NCBI RefSeq assembly: GCF_000372865.1
Contig: NZ_KB889966.1
Span: forward strand, 1 to 63,965
Source of the DNA: Methylosarcina fibrata AML-C10
GTDB lineage: Bacteria > Pseudomonadota > Gammaproteobacteria > Methylococcales > Methylomonadaceae
Reading direction: 5' to 3'
Length of the DNA stretch: 63,965 bases
The notes under the pieces are model-generated. The model made no database searches. It was given only the letters and a program-made list of their open reading frames with translations, and was not told the DNA's origin. Below, in pieces: positions 1-8,913 of this stretch (position 1 is the stretch's first letter; each line of letters starts with the position of its first letter). Made by a program: the position numbers and the translations under genes.

Positions 1-115
1 CATGAAAAACCTGAGCATAAGCCCTACTATAGAAATTAGACCAGGCTACCGTTTCAATGTTATGGTATCCAAAGACCTGACGTTTTCTAAACCATACCGT
101 AGTTTTAATTATTGA
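1..115 (+). CDS. trbI: TrbI (VirB10-like), C-terminal end, partial
   Basis: The reading frame from base 2 to the stop at 113-115 encodes 37 residues containing IEIRPGYRFNVMVSKDLTF. This matches the RPG-(Y/F)-RFNV-KD-TF ending of TrbI/VirB10 proteins. It lies 19 bp before trbJ, as trbI does in RP4. The rest of trbI (436 codons) is at the other end of the window, 62657-63965. Joining the two ends directly leaves the frame one base short. One missing base at the break would restore a TrbI of about 474 residues (RP4 TrbI is about 463). Confidence 0.85.
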   Translation, partial: MKNLSISPTIEIRPGYRFNVMVSKDLTFSKPYRSFNY

Positions 116-134
116 TTAACACCAGGGGAAAAAC

Positions 135-908
135 ATGAAATTCCGTCATCGCATTTTAGCCGCTAAAATTGGCTTGCTGCTTTCCGTCAATGTTTCGGCG
201 ACCGGCATTCCGGTCTTCGATGCGGCTAACCTCGGACAAAACACAAACACAGCCCTACAATCCACCGTCTCCGCCATCGAAAACGTAGCGCAGACGCTAA
301 AGCAAATCGATGAATACGCAACGCAGTTGCAACAGTACCAGGATCAGATTACCAACACGTTAGCGCCGGCCCAATACATTTGGGATCAGGCAAACGCAAC
401 GATCGGAAAAGTCATGGGGTTGGTGGATCAGGTGAGCTACTACAAATCGGTCGCCGGAAACCTGGACGGTTATCTCGCTAAGTATCAAGACGCCAACTAT
501 TACCAGAACTCATCCTGCCTGGGAACGGGAGGATGCAGTTCCGCGCAACGCACCGCGCTGACACAATCCACGTGGGACTCATCGATGGCACAAAAACGGG
601 CCAATGACGCGGTATGGAAAGGTATCGAGCAACAAGATTCCCAATTGAGGGATGACGCCAGACAGTTGGAGCGGTTGCAAAGCCAAGCCAGCTCGGCCGG
701 CGGTCGAATGGAGGCGATTCAAGCGGGCGTTCAGCTTGCGAGTAACCAATCGGCGCAGTTATTGCAAATTCGCACGCTGCTGCTGCAACAACAACAATTT
801 GAAGCGGCCCGCGCTCAAGCGGTATCCGATCGGGAAGCTCAGGAATTGGCGGCTCATCGGCAATCGACATCAGCGCAAGTCGCGGCGGGGACTGTCGACA
901 AAATTTAG
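135..908 (+). CDS. trbJ: TrbJ, VirB5-type conjugation protein
   Basis: Encodes 257 residues with a signal peptide (about 1-23, ending VSATG), then a long helical, Gln/Ala-rich secreted body. This is typical of TrbJ/VirB5, the minor pilus-tip component of the P-type mating channel. Two cysteines (CLGTGGC, about residue 129) may form a disulfide. The start follows AGGGG and a 6-base gap. It sits between trbI and trbK as in RP4. A KorB operator overlaps codons 7-11, so the signal peptide reads ILAAK there. Identification rests on composition, length and gene order. Confidence 0.85.
   Translation: MKFRHRILAAKIGLLLSVNVSATGIPVFDAANLGQNTNTALQSTVSAIENVAQTLKQIDEYATQLQQYQDQITNTLAPAQYIWDQANATIGKVMGLVDQVSYYKSVAGNLDGYLAKYQDANYYQNSSCLGTGGCSSAQRTALTQSTWDSSMAQKRANDAVWKGIEQQDSQLRDDARQLERLQSQASSAGGRMEAIQAGVQLASNQSAQLLQIRTLLLQQQQFEAARAQAVSDREAQELAAHRQSTSAQVAAGTVDKI
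154..168. promoter_or_regulatory. KorB operator (OB) inside trbJ
   Basis: TTTTAGCCGCTAAAA matches the RK2 KorB operator core TTTAGCSGCTAAA and is extended by A/T on both sides to a 17-bp palindrome. It lies about 20 bp inside trbJ, in frame as ILAAK. The korB gene is in the window at 43102-44163. No promoter was recognised next to it, so it may act at a distance by KorB sliding or spreading. Confidence 0.85.
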
Positions 909-916
909 GGGATTAT

Positions 917-1093
917 ATGAGCTGGAAATTGTTGGTGGTGATTATTACTGCATGCGTACTAGGCGGCGCTATTGGCGGCACGGTCGTGATTTTGGTCAAG
1001 GACGGCCCGACCGAGGCCCAGGCTCCGCAAAAAACGGAACGGCCACGCGCTAAATCTCATTACATAAAACCAGGCCAGGTCGACCGCATTTAA
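917..1093 (+). CDS. trbK: TrbK-like small lipoprotein (entry-exclusion position)
   Basis: A 58-residue protein that starts 8 bp after trbJ and ends 21 bp before trbL, the place of trbK in RP4. RP4 TrbK is the entry-exclusion lipoprotein that blocks uptake of the same plasmid type. The N-terminus has K4, a hydrophobic run and ITAC, which fits a lipobox with Cys13. The hydrophobic stretch continues past the cysteine (VLGGAIGGTVVILV), so a simple inner-membrane anchor is also possible. The tail (30-58) is hydrophilic and basic. The name rests on position and size, not on clear sequence similarity. Confidence 0.65.
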   Translation: MSWKLLVVIITACVLGGAIGGTVVILVKDGPTEAQAPQKTERPRAKSHYIKPGQVDRI

Positions 1094-1114
1094 TTTTCGG
1101 ACCGAGGGCATTCG

Positions 1115-2488
1115 ATGAAAAATAGCACTGTTATATCGTTATTTACTGTATTACTGCTGTTAACTATGTGCGGTTCCGCCAGTGCAGCAGTCGGAACCAA
1201 CGACGTTATCCACGACGTGATTACCCGCTATTCCACAGCGGCCGGCAAATGGGCATCCAAAATCGAGGGACACGCCACCTGGCTATTTTGGGTACTTGTT
1301 ACCATCAGCATGGTCTGGACGTTTGGCATCATGGCCGTTCGTCAAGCCGGGCTGAACGAGTTTTTTGCCGAATTTGTACGATTCACCCTGTTTACGGGTT
1401 TTTACTGGTGGTTGCTGGACAACGCGGCATCGAGTCTGAAGTTCGCGCCCGGAATCGTCGATTCGATGCGAAAACTCGGCGGCGAGGCATCCGGTTTAGG
1501 CACTGATTTTTCCCCTGCATACATCGTGAATATAGGATTCGATATATTCAATCGTGCCGTCGACCAGTTGAGTTTTTGGGATTTCGCCGATTCGATCATC
1601 GGCTTCATCCTAAGCTTGCTGATCCTCGTTATTCTGACCATCGTTGCCGTGAACATCGTGGTAACCCTTATCACCGCGTGGATTCTGATGTATGCCGGCA
1701 TTATTTTCCTCGGGTTCGGCGGATCGCGCTGGACAAGCGATTTCGCCATCAATTACTACAAGGCGGTGTTCGCGATCGGCGCGAGCCTGTTCGCGATGAC
1801 ACTCCTTGTCGGCATCGGCGTGGACATTCTCGACGAATACTACAAGAGCATGTCAGGAGGGGTTGACTTCCGGGAGATGGCCGTCGTCTTGATCGCTTCG
1901 ATCGTGCTGCTGTATCTCGTCGACAAGGTGCCGACAATCATTGCCGGAATCATCACCGGGGCCAGCATCGGGCAGGGCATCAGCTCGTTCGGAGCAGGAT
2001 CGGCCATGGGTGCCGTGGGCATGGCTACGGCCGGTGCCAGTGTAGCCGGGGCAGCGCTCATGAATGGAGCACATAACATCGGCGGGGGATACCAGGCCCT
2101 TAAATCTGCGGTGCAGGCCGCTTCGGCCCATGCTGCAACCGGAGAGGGTATGTTCTCCGGTGCCGGCAGTAATAGCGGTAGTCCGCGCAGCTATGCCGAT
2201 GCCATGGGGCATACAGCCCGGTTTACCGCTGATGTCGGTGCAAATCTGGCTAAGGGGGCGTGGGATGTTGGCAAGGAAAAGGTTGGCGACATGGTTCAGT
2301 CGTTTTCTGAATCCGCACACGACACCATCCCCGGCCAAGTATCGACCGCCATAGACAATCGCAGTAACCAAGGATCGGGATCGCCTGCGGTATCGGAGAG
2401 CCCGAACGCTACGGAAAACAGCATCGGCCCTGGGCAGCAATCAATGGACCCAGAGGTTGCGGCGTTCGTGAACAAAGGTCAGGGATGA
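1115..2488 (+). CDS. trbL: TrbL, VirB6-type inner-membrane channel protein
   Basis: Encodes 457 residues: a signal-like N-terminus, then several membrane segments between about 50 and 290 (including ATWLFWVLVTISMVWTFGIM and a segment near 165-195). The long Gly/Ala/Ser-rich hydrophilic C-terminus is typical of TrbL. Family members form the polytopic inner-membrane core of the type IV secretion channel. It follows trbK in the RP4 order. The stop is followed within 2 bp by a CRISPR-repeat-like hairpin. Confidence 0.9.
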   Translation: MKNSTVISLFTVLLLLTMCGSASAAVGTNDVIHDVITRYSTAAGKWASKIEGHATWLFWVLVTISMVWTFGIMAVRQAGLNEFFAEFVRFTLFTGFYWWLLDNAASSLKFAPGIVDSMRKLGGEASGLGTDFSPAYIVNIGFDIFNRAVDQLSFWDFADSIIGFILSLLILVILTIVAVNIVVTLITAWILMYAGIIFLGFGGSRWTSDFAINYYKAVFAIGASLFAMTLLVGIGVDILDEYYKSMSGGVDFREMAVVLIASIVLLYLVDKVPTIIAGIITGASIGQGISSFGAGSAMGAVGMATAGASVAGAALMNGAHNIGGGYQALKSAVQAASAHAATGEGMFSGAGSNSGSPRSYADAMGHTARFTADVGANLAKGAWDVGKEKVGDMVQSFSESAHDTIPGQVSTAIDNRSNQGSGSPAVSESPNATENSIGPGQQSMDPEVAAFVNKGQG

Positions 2489-2490
2489 GT

Positions 2491-2519
2491 CCGTTCCCCG
2501 CACGCGCGGGGATGAACCT
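2491..2519 (+). repeat. Solitary type I-E-like CRISPR repeat unit
   Basis: Between trbL and trbM lies a 29-base unit whose core is the perfect hairpin CCCCGCACGCGCGGGG (6-bp stem, ACGC loop). It is preceded by GTT and followed by ATGAACC. From memory this equals the invariant 26 bases of common gammaproteobacterial I-E repeats. No second copy, spacer or cas gene was found. It could be an orphan repeat, a repeat-mimicking RNA, or simply a stable hairpin that tunes trbL/trbM expression. Confidence 0.7.
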
Positions 2520-2539
2520 AACCTATTTAGGAGATACCT

Positions 2540-2851
2540 ATGAAAAACAGAAACCTTCTTTCATTGATTATCAGTCTAGCGATAATTGCATCGCCGGCCG
2601 TGTATGCCGAAAACCAGTCCGCATGTGAAACCATGTTATGCCTTGCTGGGCCATACCAAGGGCAGAGCGGCGGAAGTCAATGCAATGGGCCTATACAGCG
2701 TTATTTCGATATTAACGCATTCGACGGCGACGGCGATTTCGATCCATCTCAAACCGCACAGGACCGTCTCGATTTCCTCAACGGCTGTCAGTCGGCAGAC
2801 CCCGCCTGGAAAAATGGGATAAACAACAAATACGGCTCAATCCAAGGATAG
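2540..2851 (+). CDS. trbM: TrbM-like periplasmic conjugation protein
   Basis: Encodes 103 residues with a clear signal peptide (cleavage after AVYA, about residue 23). The mature part has paired cysteines in CETMLCLAG, then QCNGPIQRYFDI and RLDFLNGC. This CE-x2-LCL ... C-x7-YF ... R-x2-FLN-C pattern is that of the TrbM family. The start has a good GGAG site. It sits between trbL and a TrbN-like transglycosylase, as in RP4. TrbM is a small exported protein of the Tra2 region without a defined biochemical role. Confidence 0.8.
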   Translation: MKNRNLLSLIISLAIIASPAVYAENQSACETMLCLAGPYQGQSGGSQCNGPIQRYFDINAFDGDGDFDPSQTAQDRLDFLNGCQSADPAWKNGINNKYGSIQG

Positions 2852-2864
2852 TAAGAGAATAATT

Positions 2865-3308
2865 ATGCTTGCCGATGTTCCGCCAAATTTCGAAGAACGG
2901 ATTGTCTGCTCGATCGCGATGGCGATCCGGTACGAGGTTCCCGCGAACATCGTCCTCGCTGTCGCGGAAATCGAAAACGGCCGGCCTGGCCAATGGGTGG
3001 CTAATACCAATGGCACTCACGATGTCGGTCCCATGCAGTTCAATACGGCGTACCTGAACCAGCTTAGCCGGTTCGGAATTACGCCGGCAGACGTGGCCGC
3101 TACAGGCTGCTATCCCTACGAACTGGCAACCTGGCGGCTCAAAGGTCATCTGGTCAGAGATACCGGCGATTTATGGACACGCGCCGCCAATTACCATTCT
3201 CGAACCCCGAAATACAACCGCGTTTACCGCCGCAAGCTGATGACCGTAGCCAGCCGCTGGGCCGGATGGATCGCCGAACGCTTCAAAGTGCGGGAAGTCT
3301 CCCAATGA
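2865..3308 (+). CDS. trbN: TrbN-like lytic transglycosylase
   Basis: Encodes 147 residues with an SLT-type lysozyme-like fold: AEIENG (Glu37 is the likely catalytic acid) followed by DVGPMQFN, matching the E-S-x-G ... G-(L/P)-MQ-(L/F) pattern. Such enzymes cut peptidoglycan locally so that the mating channel can be assembled. No signal peptide is visible, so export may depend on the secretion channel or another route. It is the last recognisable Tra2 gene; an orphan iteron and a terminator follow within 30 bp. Confidence 0.8.
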   Translation: MLADVPPNFEERIVCSIAMAIRYEVPANIVLAVAEIENGRPGQWVANTNGTHDVGPMQFNTAYLNQLSRFGITPADVAATGCYPYELATWRLKGHLVRDTGDLWTRAANYHSRTPKYNRVYRRKLMTVASRWAGWIAERFKVREVSQ

Positions 3309-3318
3309 ATGAATAGAC

Positions 3319-3335
3319 GCGCCTTAAAACTACCG
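3319..3335 (+). repeat. Orphan copy of the oriV iteron
   Basis: GCGCCTTAAAACTACCG is identical to the main iterons at 49520-49887, about 17.6 kb away around the circle. The match continues into AGACCCGG, which also follows iteron 8 (49778-49794). It lies just after trbN. It could titrate Rep, take part in handcuffing, or be a relic of an oriV rearrangement. Confidence 0.8.
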
Positions 3336-3337
3336 AG

Positions 3338-3378
3338 ACCCGGCTGCTCCCACGGATGGGGAAGCGGGTTTTATTTTT
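3338..3378 (+). terminator. Rho-independent terminator after trbN
   Basis: An imperfect hairpin (ACCC and GCT arms outside, CCCA-CGGA-TGGG at the tip) is followed by TTTTATTTTT. It closes the plus-strand trb operon. The T-tract runs into the KorB site at 3375. Confidence 0.6.
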
Positions 3379-3389
3379 AGCCGCTAAAA
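3375..3389. promoter_or_regulatory. KorB operator (OB) after trbN
   Basis: TTTTAGCCGCTAAAA, a perfect KorB-site match, between the trbN terminator and the first accessory gene. It marks the edge of the conserved backbone before the cargo island. Confidence 0.85.
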
Positions 3390-3464
3390 TAACGACATTA
3401 TTCAGGCCAAAACTCAGGATTCAAAACCAGCTCGTTTCGCCATAGCAAAAGCCCAAAGGTAACA

Positions 3465-3896
3465 ATGAAAATAAAAAAAATTCGACGGATAATTAGAGAG
3501 CAGTTGAACAGTGGCGGCGGATCGTTTTCGCTGGTCTCGACCTTTCAGGAATACATGCAAGACGCCTTGCAAATAGGTGTAGAAATGGACGCCGACGCCA
3601 TAGTGATTTTCCTTTTATCCGGTGATGCGATCAATATCGGATTATTCGCGGGCCGAACTATGTTGTTTGGTGATGGGATCAAACAATATTTGAGTGATTA
3701 TCATGAGGGCGTTGCAGAGCATACTGCTCATTGCATCGAATGGCTTGTTGATAGCGCGGTCGACGGCCTCAAAAATGACGATAATTTTTTTGCCGTGCTG
3801 AGAGACAATGAAACGGATAAATGGCGGGGATTCCGTGGTGATAAACCAATGACATTGGATGAAATTAAAGCGAGCAACAAAAAGGCTTTACACTAA
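3465..3896 (+). CDS. Hypothetical protein, first gene of the cargo island
   Basis: Encodes 143 residues with no family recognised. The N-terminus is basic (KIKKIRRIIREQL), the middle has a hydrophobic, glycine-containing stretch (IVIFLLSGDAINIGLFAG, about 46-63), and the rest is acidic and helical. There is no signal peptide and no cysteine pair. It stands alone on the plus strand, 75 bp after a KorB site, with base composition more A/T-rich than the trb genes. No function is proposed. Confidence 0.6.
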   Translation: MKIKKIRRIIREQLNSGGGSFSLVSTFQEYMQDALQIGVEMDADAIVIFLLSGDAINIGLFAGRTMLFGDGIKQYLSDYHEGVAEHTAHCIEWLVDSAVDGLKNDDNFFAVLRDNETDKWRGFRGDKPMTLDEIKASNKKALH

Positions 3897-4052
3897 CCGA
3901 GCCGCTGCGATTGGTGACACATCCCCGCCGGCACCGGCCGCGATCGCCGGCATGTCTGTCATCAATCCAGGATTTCCGGTGGACTAACTTACCGATCGAG
4001 CCGAGTGTCATTTCGCCAAGTCCTACCTGTAACTTCGCGGTTATTGGGCGTT

Positions 4053-4448
4053 TTAAATTTTCTTGAATGCCTTCAGGAAGTTTTTGGGGTGGGCATGGAA
4101 ACGAATGTGGCCATCGGCATTGAGTCGTTTAAAGCTTTCCTGAAACGCAGGCATGATATAGCCCCATTCACCGACACGGGAGAAAAAAACCACATAATCG
4201 ATTTTTGCCCCTTTCCACCTGTTCTCTACTTTTATCGACTCGTCGTTCGATTCAATCGATTTAACTTGGATTCGGTAGTAGTTGGTGTCGTCGGCAATCA
4301 CTAAGTCCGTTTTTTTGCCGTGATCGATTGCAGGAATCAGGACTTCCCAGCCGTCACTTGTAAGCCAAGAAGCGACGAGACTTTCATAGGAAAGTTGTTT
4401 GTGCGCGGCAAGGGTTTGTTGCTTAATAGTGGAATTTTTTACAGGCAT
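4053..4448 (-). CDS. PD-(D/E)XK-like nuclease-fold protein
   Basis: Encodes 131 residues. GWEVLIPAIDHGKKTDLVIA followed by YYRIQVKS resembles the core of small PD-(D/E)XK proteins, where Asp48 and the Q-V-K motif (Gln61, Lys63) would bind metal. The family includes homing-type and restriction-type nucleases. It is a single domain with no DNA-recognition part and no adjacent methylase, so it could be a small nuclease or an inactive relative. AAGG 7 bases before ATG supports the start. A broken inverted repeat (GGCATTA / TTAATGCC) lies just upstream. Confidence 0.6.
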   Translation of the reverse strand: MPVKNSTIKQQTLAAHKQLSYESLVASWLTSDGWEVLIPAIDHGKKTDLVIADDTNYYRIQVKSIESNDESIKVENRWKGAKIDYVVFFSRVGEWGYIMPAFQESFKRLNADGHIRFHAHPKNFLKAFKKI

Positions 4449-4799
4449 GGCATTACCTTAGCGGTTAATGCCGTATGACACCCGTTCTAAGCGGTGGCCC
4501 TATGTGTATACGGTCCGAGATGGCCAACAGCCAATCTCCCAGTGAACATCACTTACTGGAAAAACAGTGTAGAGCAGCAGAGGTTGCCACACCTTACAAA
4601 TCAGGATAAGCCCTATCTTTGTATTAAGACTACTCGCAGCGATAGCTGACAGGTGATGCGATGAACCGAAAGAATAAATGCAGGATATCTCGCTTGTCAA
4701 GAAGTTAAATTGTTTTGTAAGGGCGGCATTCCAGACTAGCGAATGTATAAAGGATGCTATATGATTACAAACGAACCACTTTAAACCGGAGTAGCAATC
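4449..4799. other. Intergenic region, 351 bp
   Basis: A non-coding gap between two divergent units, the nuclease-like gene (minus) and the toxin-antitoxin pair (plus). It holds the broken inverted repeat next to 4449, which also contains a degenerate KorB-like half site. The right part is A/T-rich and should hold the antitoxin promoter, but no convincing -35/-10 pair was found. No RNA gene was recognised. Confidence 0.5.
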
Positions 4800-5057
4800 A
4801 TGGCTACAGAAGCATTTACCGTCAGAGCAGAATCAGAACTTGTCCATCAACTTGATCATTTGGCTGATTCGTTGGACAGATCGCGTAACTATTTAGTGAA
4901 TCAAGCGCTCAAGGAGTACCTGGAGCATCATGCTTGGCAGATCGAGAAAATTTCCCAAGGTATTGCGGCGGCGGAGCGTGGCGAATTGATCGCGCATGAG
5001 GACGTGATGCGCGAAATGGAAGACTTGATCGCCGGTAAAGCCCAAGGCAACTTGTGA
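4800..5057 (+). CDS. Ribbon-helix-helix antitoxin
   Basis: Encodes 85 residues. The N-terminal ribbon (FTVRAESELVHQLDHLAD) and the helices SRNYLVNQALKEYLEHH form a MetJ/Arc/CopG DNA-binding fold. The acidic C-terminal half is expected to wrap and neutralise the toxin. GGAG lies 8 bases before ATG. The stop overlaps the GTG start of the toxin gene, so translation is probably coupled. RHH antitoxins usually repress their own promoter, which would lie in 4700-4795. It is likely a plasmid-stability module. Confidence 0.85.
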   Translation: MATEAFTVRAESELVHQLDHLADSLDRSRNYLVNQALKEYLEHHAWQIEKISQGIAAAERGELIAHEDVMREMEDLIAGKAQGNL

Positions 5058-5341
5058 AAATCGTCTGGACCGAACCCGCACGCCAAGATTTGCGACAAAT
5101 CTTTATTTATATAGCCAAGGATAGTCCGAAATCGGCAGCCAAGGTGCTTTCGCTGATTAAAGAGCGCACGGTTTTACTTCAAGATAACCCCCTCCTCGGC
5201 CGAATGGGACGAGTCGACGGAACGCGGGAATTAGTCATTACGGGCTCCCCTTACATTCTGCCGTATCGCCTGAAAGAGAACCAAATTCAAATCTTGGCGG
5301 TATTTCACAGCGCAAGACGATGGCCTGAGCATTTCAATTGA
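5054..5341 (+). CDS. RelE/ParE-family toxin
   Basis: Encodes 95 residues starting with GTG and overlapping the antitoxin by four bases (GTGA). WTEPARQDLRQIFIYIAKDSPKSA, GRMGRVDGTRELVI and YILPYRLKENQIQILAVFHSARRWP are the conserved blocks of RelE/ParE toxins. ParE members poison gyrase and RelE members cut mRNA. The sequence looks closer to the ParE/YafQ-like 'plasmid stabilisation' branch, but the target cannot be fixed from sequence. Confidence 0.85.
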   Translation: MKIVWTEPARQDLRQIFIYIAKDSPKSAAKVLSLIKERTVLLQDNPLLGRMGRVDGTRELVITGSPYILPYRLKENQIQILAVFHSARRWPEHFN

Positions 5342-5378
5342 TTGAGCAAAAAGCCCAAAGAATGGAGCCATAACCTAC

Positions 5379-8300
5379 GTGCTGAAACTTGAAGACATTC
5401 GTAAAGATGCCGCCCTTAGCGGAATAGAACCGGATCAAATTGTCCGCGTGGTGACGACCGAACCGGTCGGCGATCATGCGCTTACCGTCTATTACCGTAC
5501 CGCCGATGGAAAACTGGCGGAACGGATGTTGTTTCGCACCGATGAGCCCAAGCTTTCATTGGCCGAAGCTGGACGTCCGTGGGCTTTTGATGCGCCGGGG
5601 GATCAATTCAAACTGGGGCTTGAAGCCTATCGCATTCAGCTCGCCCATCTTTTCGACCCGATGATGGCGGTTCATACCTCGAACGTGGAACCGTTACCGC
5701 ACCAGATTTCTGCCGTTTACGAATCGATGTTGCCGCGTCAGCCGTTGCGGTTCGTTCTGGCCGACGATCCGGGGGCGGGTAAAACGATCATGGCTGGCCT
5801 CTTTATCCGGGAATTGTTGATGCGGGCCGATGCCAGACGCATTCTAATCGTGGCGCCGGGCAGCCTCGTCGAACAGTGGCAGGACGAACTTTATGAAAAA
5901 TTCGGTGTGGAGTTCAAGATTTTCAGCCGGGAGCTGGATCAAACATCCCATTCCGGCAATGCCTTCAATGAAAATGCGTTACTGATCGCGCGTCTGGATC
6001 AGCTATCCCGGAGCGAGGAGCTGCAAAACAAGCTGCAATCGACCGATTGGGATCTGGTCGTGGTCGATGAAGCGCACAAGATGTCGGCTAATTATTTCGG
6101 CAGCAAGATCAACGAAACCAAACGCTTCAAGCTCGGCAAGCTGTTGGGTTCGATTTCCCGGCATTTTTTGCTGATGACCGCGACCCCTCATAATGGCAAG
6201 GAAGAAGATTTCCAGTTGTTCATGTCGCTGCTGGACGGCGACCGGTTTTATGGCAAATTCCGCGAGGGCGCTCATAAAGTCGATATTTCCGACATGATGC
6301 GCCGCATGGTCAAAGAAGACTTGCTCAAGTTCGACGGTACGCCGCTCTTCCCTGAACGGCGCGCCTATACCGCCAATTATGAGCTTTCCGAGTTGGAGTC
6401 GTCGCTCTATGCTGATGTGACCGATTATGTGAAGGAAGAGATGAACCGTGCGGACAATCTGGACGGCAAGCGTAAAGGTACGGTCGGCTTTGCGTTGACG
6501 CAACTACAGCGGCGTCTGGCTTCCAGTCCCGAAGCGATCTATCAGTCATTGAAACGCCGGCGGAAGAAACTCGAAAATCGCCTGCGCGAAGAAAAGCTGG
6601 TCAACCGCGGCCATCGTGTCGCCGAAACCTTAGCTGATTATGACGTGTACAAGGATGTTCCCGACGACGTTTACGAAGCCGCCGAAGAAATGCCCGATAG
6701 CGATTACGAGCAGTGGGTCGATAAAGTCGTCGATCAGGCGACTGCGGCGCGGACGATCGAGGAGCTCCAGGCTGAAATCATTATATTAGAGGGCTTGGAA
6801 GAGAAAGCCAGGAAAGTCGTGCATTCCGGCCAGGATCGCAAATGGGAAGAACTGTCTTCCCTGCTTCAGGACCGCCCGGAAATGTACACATCTGGCGGCT
6901 CCCGGCGCAAACTGATCCTTTTTACCGAGCATAAGGACACCCTGAATTACCTGTATGACCGGATCACAGGTCTGTTGGGCAAACAGGATGCGGTCGTGGT
7001 CATCCATGGAGCGGTCAACCGCGACGACCGCCGTAAGGTGCAGGAACGCTTCCGCAACGACCCCGATGTGTTGGTTCTGCTTGCGACCGACGCCGCCGGC
7101 GAGGGCGTGAATCTGCAAAACGCCAATCTGATGGTCAATTATGACCTGCCCTGGAATCCTAATCGGCTGGAACAGCGTTTTGGTCGTATTCACCGTATCG
7201 GGCAAACCGAAGTGTGCCACTTATGGAACATGGTGGCGAAAGAAACCCGCGAGGGCGAAGTCTTTCAACGCCTATTCGACAAATTGGAGGTCGAGCGCGC
7301 AGCCTTGGGTGGCCGAGTTTTCGATATTCTGGGCGAGGCCTTTGAAAACCATTCGCTGAAGGATTTGCTGATCGAGGCCATTCGTTATGGCGAACGGCCC
7401 GATGTTAAAGCCAAGCTTCATCAAGTGATCGAGGGCGCACTCGATACCTCGCATCTCAAAGCGATTATGGACCGCAATGCTTTATGTGAAGAACACATGG
7501 GCCTGGAACAGCTTTTTGCGATCAAGGAAGAGATGGAGAAAGCGGAAGCCCGTAAACTCCAGCCTTATTTCATCCGGGCTTTTTTCACCGAAAGTTTCAA
7601 ATTGCTGAATGGCGAGATGCGGCCGCGCGAAGAAGGCCGCTACGAAATTCGCCATGTTCCGGCCGTGATCCGCGAGCGCGATCGGGTAATCGGTGAAACC
7701 CGAACGCCCGTAGTGGCGAAATATGAACGGATTTGCTTTGAAAAGCAGCATATCCGCGTGGACGGCAAACCGATGGCGAGTTTGATTCATCCGGGACACC
7801 CGTTAATGCATGCGATCATTGATTTGACCCTGGAAGCCCATCGCAACAAGCTCAAACAAGGCGCTATCCTGGTCGATCCAAATGACGACACATTAGAGCC
7901 AAAAGTGTTGTTCATGCTTGATCATCGGATACGTGAGGGTTCCGGCGATGCGAGTAAAGACGTGTCCCGGCGGCTGCAATTTGTCGAGATCAATCAGCGG
8001 GGCCAAACCGTGCATGCGGGTTGGGCGCCTCACCTCGATTTACAACCGATCGATGACTACGACCTCAAACTGGTTGCCGATGTGTTGAATGCGCCTTGGA
8101 TTACCAACAATCTGGAGGCTTTAGCCTTGGCGCAGGCCTCACAAAAGCTGGCTCCAGAACATTTTGACGAAGTCAGAACACGGCGGGAACGACAAGTCGA
8201 TAAAATCCTGGCGGCCGTCAATGAACGCCTGGTCAAGGAGATCAATTATTGGTCGGACCGCTATATCAAGCTCAGCATTGATGTGGCTGCCGGCAAGCAG

Positions 8301-8900
8301 CCAAAGTTGCAGCCGGACAATGCCAAACGCCGGGTCGAGGAATTAACCGCCCGCCTGGAGCAGCGCAAAAAAGAACTGGAAACCATGCGTCATGTAGTGT
8401 CCAGCACGCCGGTTGTAATTGGCGGAGCCTTGGTCATTCCACAAGGACTTTTAGCGCAGCGCAAAGGAGAAACCACATTTTGCGCTGATGCCATGGCTCG
8501 CGCACGTATCGAGCAGATTGCCATGCGGGCGGTGATGGAAGCTGAACAGCGTTTAGGCCACAGCGTTTTCGATGTCTCGGCGGAAAAATGTGGTTGGGAC
8601 GTAACTGCCAGGCCGCCCAGACTGGACGACAAGCTGCCCGAAGACCGTCATATCGAAGTCAAAGGCCGGGCCAAAGGCCAAAGTACAGTTACCGTGAGTC
8701 GCAATGAAATCATTTATGGCTTGAACCAGAAAGAAAAATTTCTTTTGGCCATCGTCGAGGTCGATCAAAACGGCGAGTTCGAGGGGCCGCATTATATTCG
8801 TAACCCCTTCCAGCAAGAACCGGATTTCGGCGTGGCCAGCATCAACTATGATTTGAAAGAGCTGCTTTCCAAAGCACTCCCACCGGAACAAACACGATAA
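5379..8900 (+). CDS. SNF2-type helicase with C-terminal DUF3883
   Basis: Encodes 1173 residues. Walker A DDPGAGKT is at 129-136, DEAH at 230-233 and TATPH just after. The second helicase lobe ends with [20 protein letters not shown] near 595. The C-terminal part (about 1060-1150) has the DUF3883 signature [10 protein letters not shown], where E-x-K fits a nuclease-like fold. GTG start, with GGAG 11 bases upstream. First gene of a five-gene operon, 13 bp before the methylase. Related helicases occur in DISARM (DrmD) and in helicase-methylase-ATPase defence clusters. The drmA, drmB and drmC genes are absent here. Confidence 0.85.
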   Translation: MLKLEDIRKDAALSGIEPDQIVRVVTTEPVGDHALTVYYRTADGKLAERMLFRTDEPKLSLAEAGRPWAFDAPGDQFKLGLEAYRIQLAHLFDPMMAVHTSNVEPLPHQISAVYESMLPRQPLRFVLADDPGAGKTIMAGLFIRELLMRADARRILIVAPGSLVEQWQDELYEKFGVEFKIFSRELDQTSHSGNAFNENALLIARLDQLSRSEELQNKLQSTDWDLVVVDEAHKMSANYFGSKINETKRFKLGKLLGSISRHFLLMTATPHNGKEEDFQLFMSLLDGDRFYGKFREGAHKVDISDMMRRMVKEDLLKFDGTPLFPERRAYTANYELSELESSLYADVTDYVKEEMNRADNLDGKRKGTVGFALTQLQRRLASSPEAIYQSLKRRRKKLENRLREEKLVNRGHRVAETLADYDVYKDVPDDVYEAAEEMPDSDYEQWVDKVVDQATAARTIEELQAEIIILEGLEEKARKVVHSGQDRKWEELSSLLQDRPEMYTSGGSRRKLILFTEHKDTLNYLYDRITGLLGKQDAVVVIHGAVNRDDRRKVQERFRNDPDVLVLLATDAAGEGVNLQNANLMVNYDLPWNPNRLEQRFGRIHRIGQTEVCHLWNMVAKETREGEVFQRLFDKLEVERAALGGRVFDILGEAFENHSLKDLLIEAIRYGERPDVKAKLHQVIEGALDTSHLKAIMDRNALCEEHMGLEQLFAIKEEMEKAEARKLQPYFIRAFFTESFKLLNGEMRPREEGRYEIRHVPAVIRERDRVIGETRTPVVAKYERICFEKQHIRVDGKPMASLIHPGHPLMHAIIDLTLEAHRNKLKQGAILVDPNDDTLEPKVLFMLDHRIREGSGDASKDVSRRLQFVEINQRGQTVHAGWAPHLDLQPIDDYDLKLVADVLNAPWITNNLEALALAQASQKLAPEHFDEVRTRRERQVDKILAAVNERLVKEINYWSDRYIKLSIDVAAGKQPKLQPDNAKRRVEELTARLEQRKKELETMRHVVSSTPVVIGGALVIPQGLLAQRKGETTFCADAMARARIEQIAMRAVMEAEQRLGHSVFDVSAEKCGWDVTARPPRLDDKLPEDRHIEVKGRAKGQSTVTVSRNEIIYGLNQKEKFLLAIVEVDQNGEFEGPHYIRNPFQQEPDFGVASINYDLKELLSKALPPEQTR

Positions 8901-8913
8901 GGAATAATAGAGC

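Noticed and set aside
1853-2440. 195-codon minus-strand frame in trbL
   Set aside because: Antisense shadow of a GC-rich, Ala/Gly-rich coding region; no ribosome site and an Arg/Ser-rich product.
2491-2519. A CRISPR array
   Set aside because: Only one repeat-like unit exists; no spacers, second repeat or cas genes are present in the window.
4449-4475. Possible tenth KorB site (CCTTAGCGGTTAA)
   Set aside because: Has at least three mismatches from the 15-bp operator and lies in a different inverted repeat.
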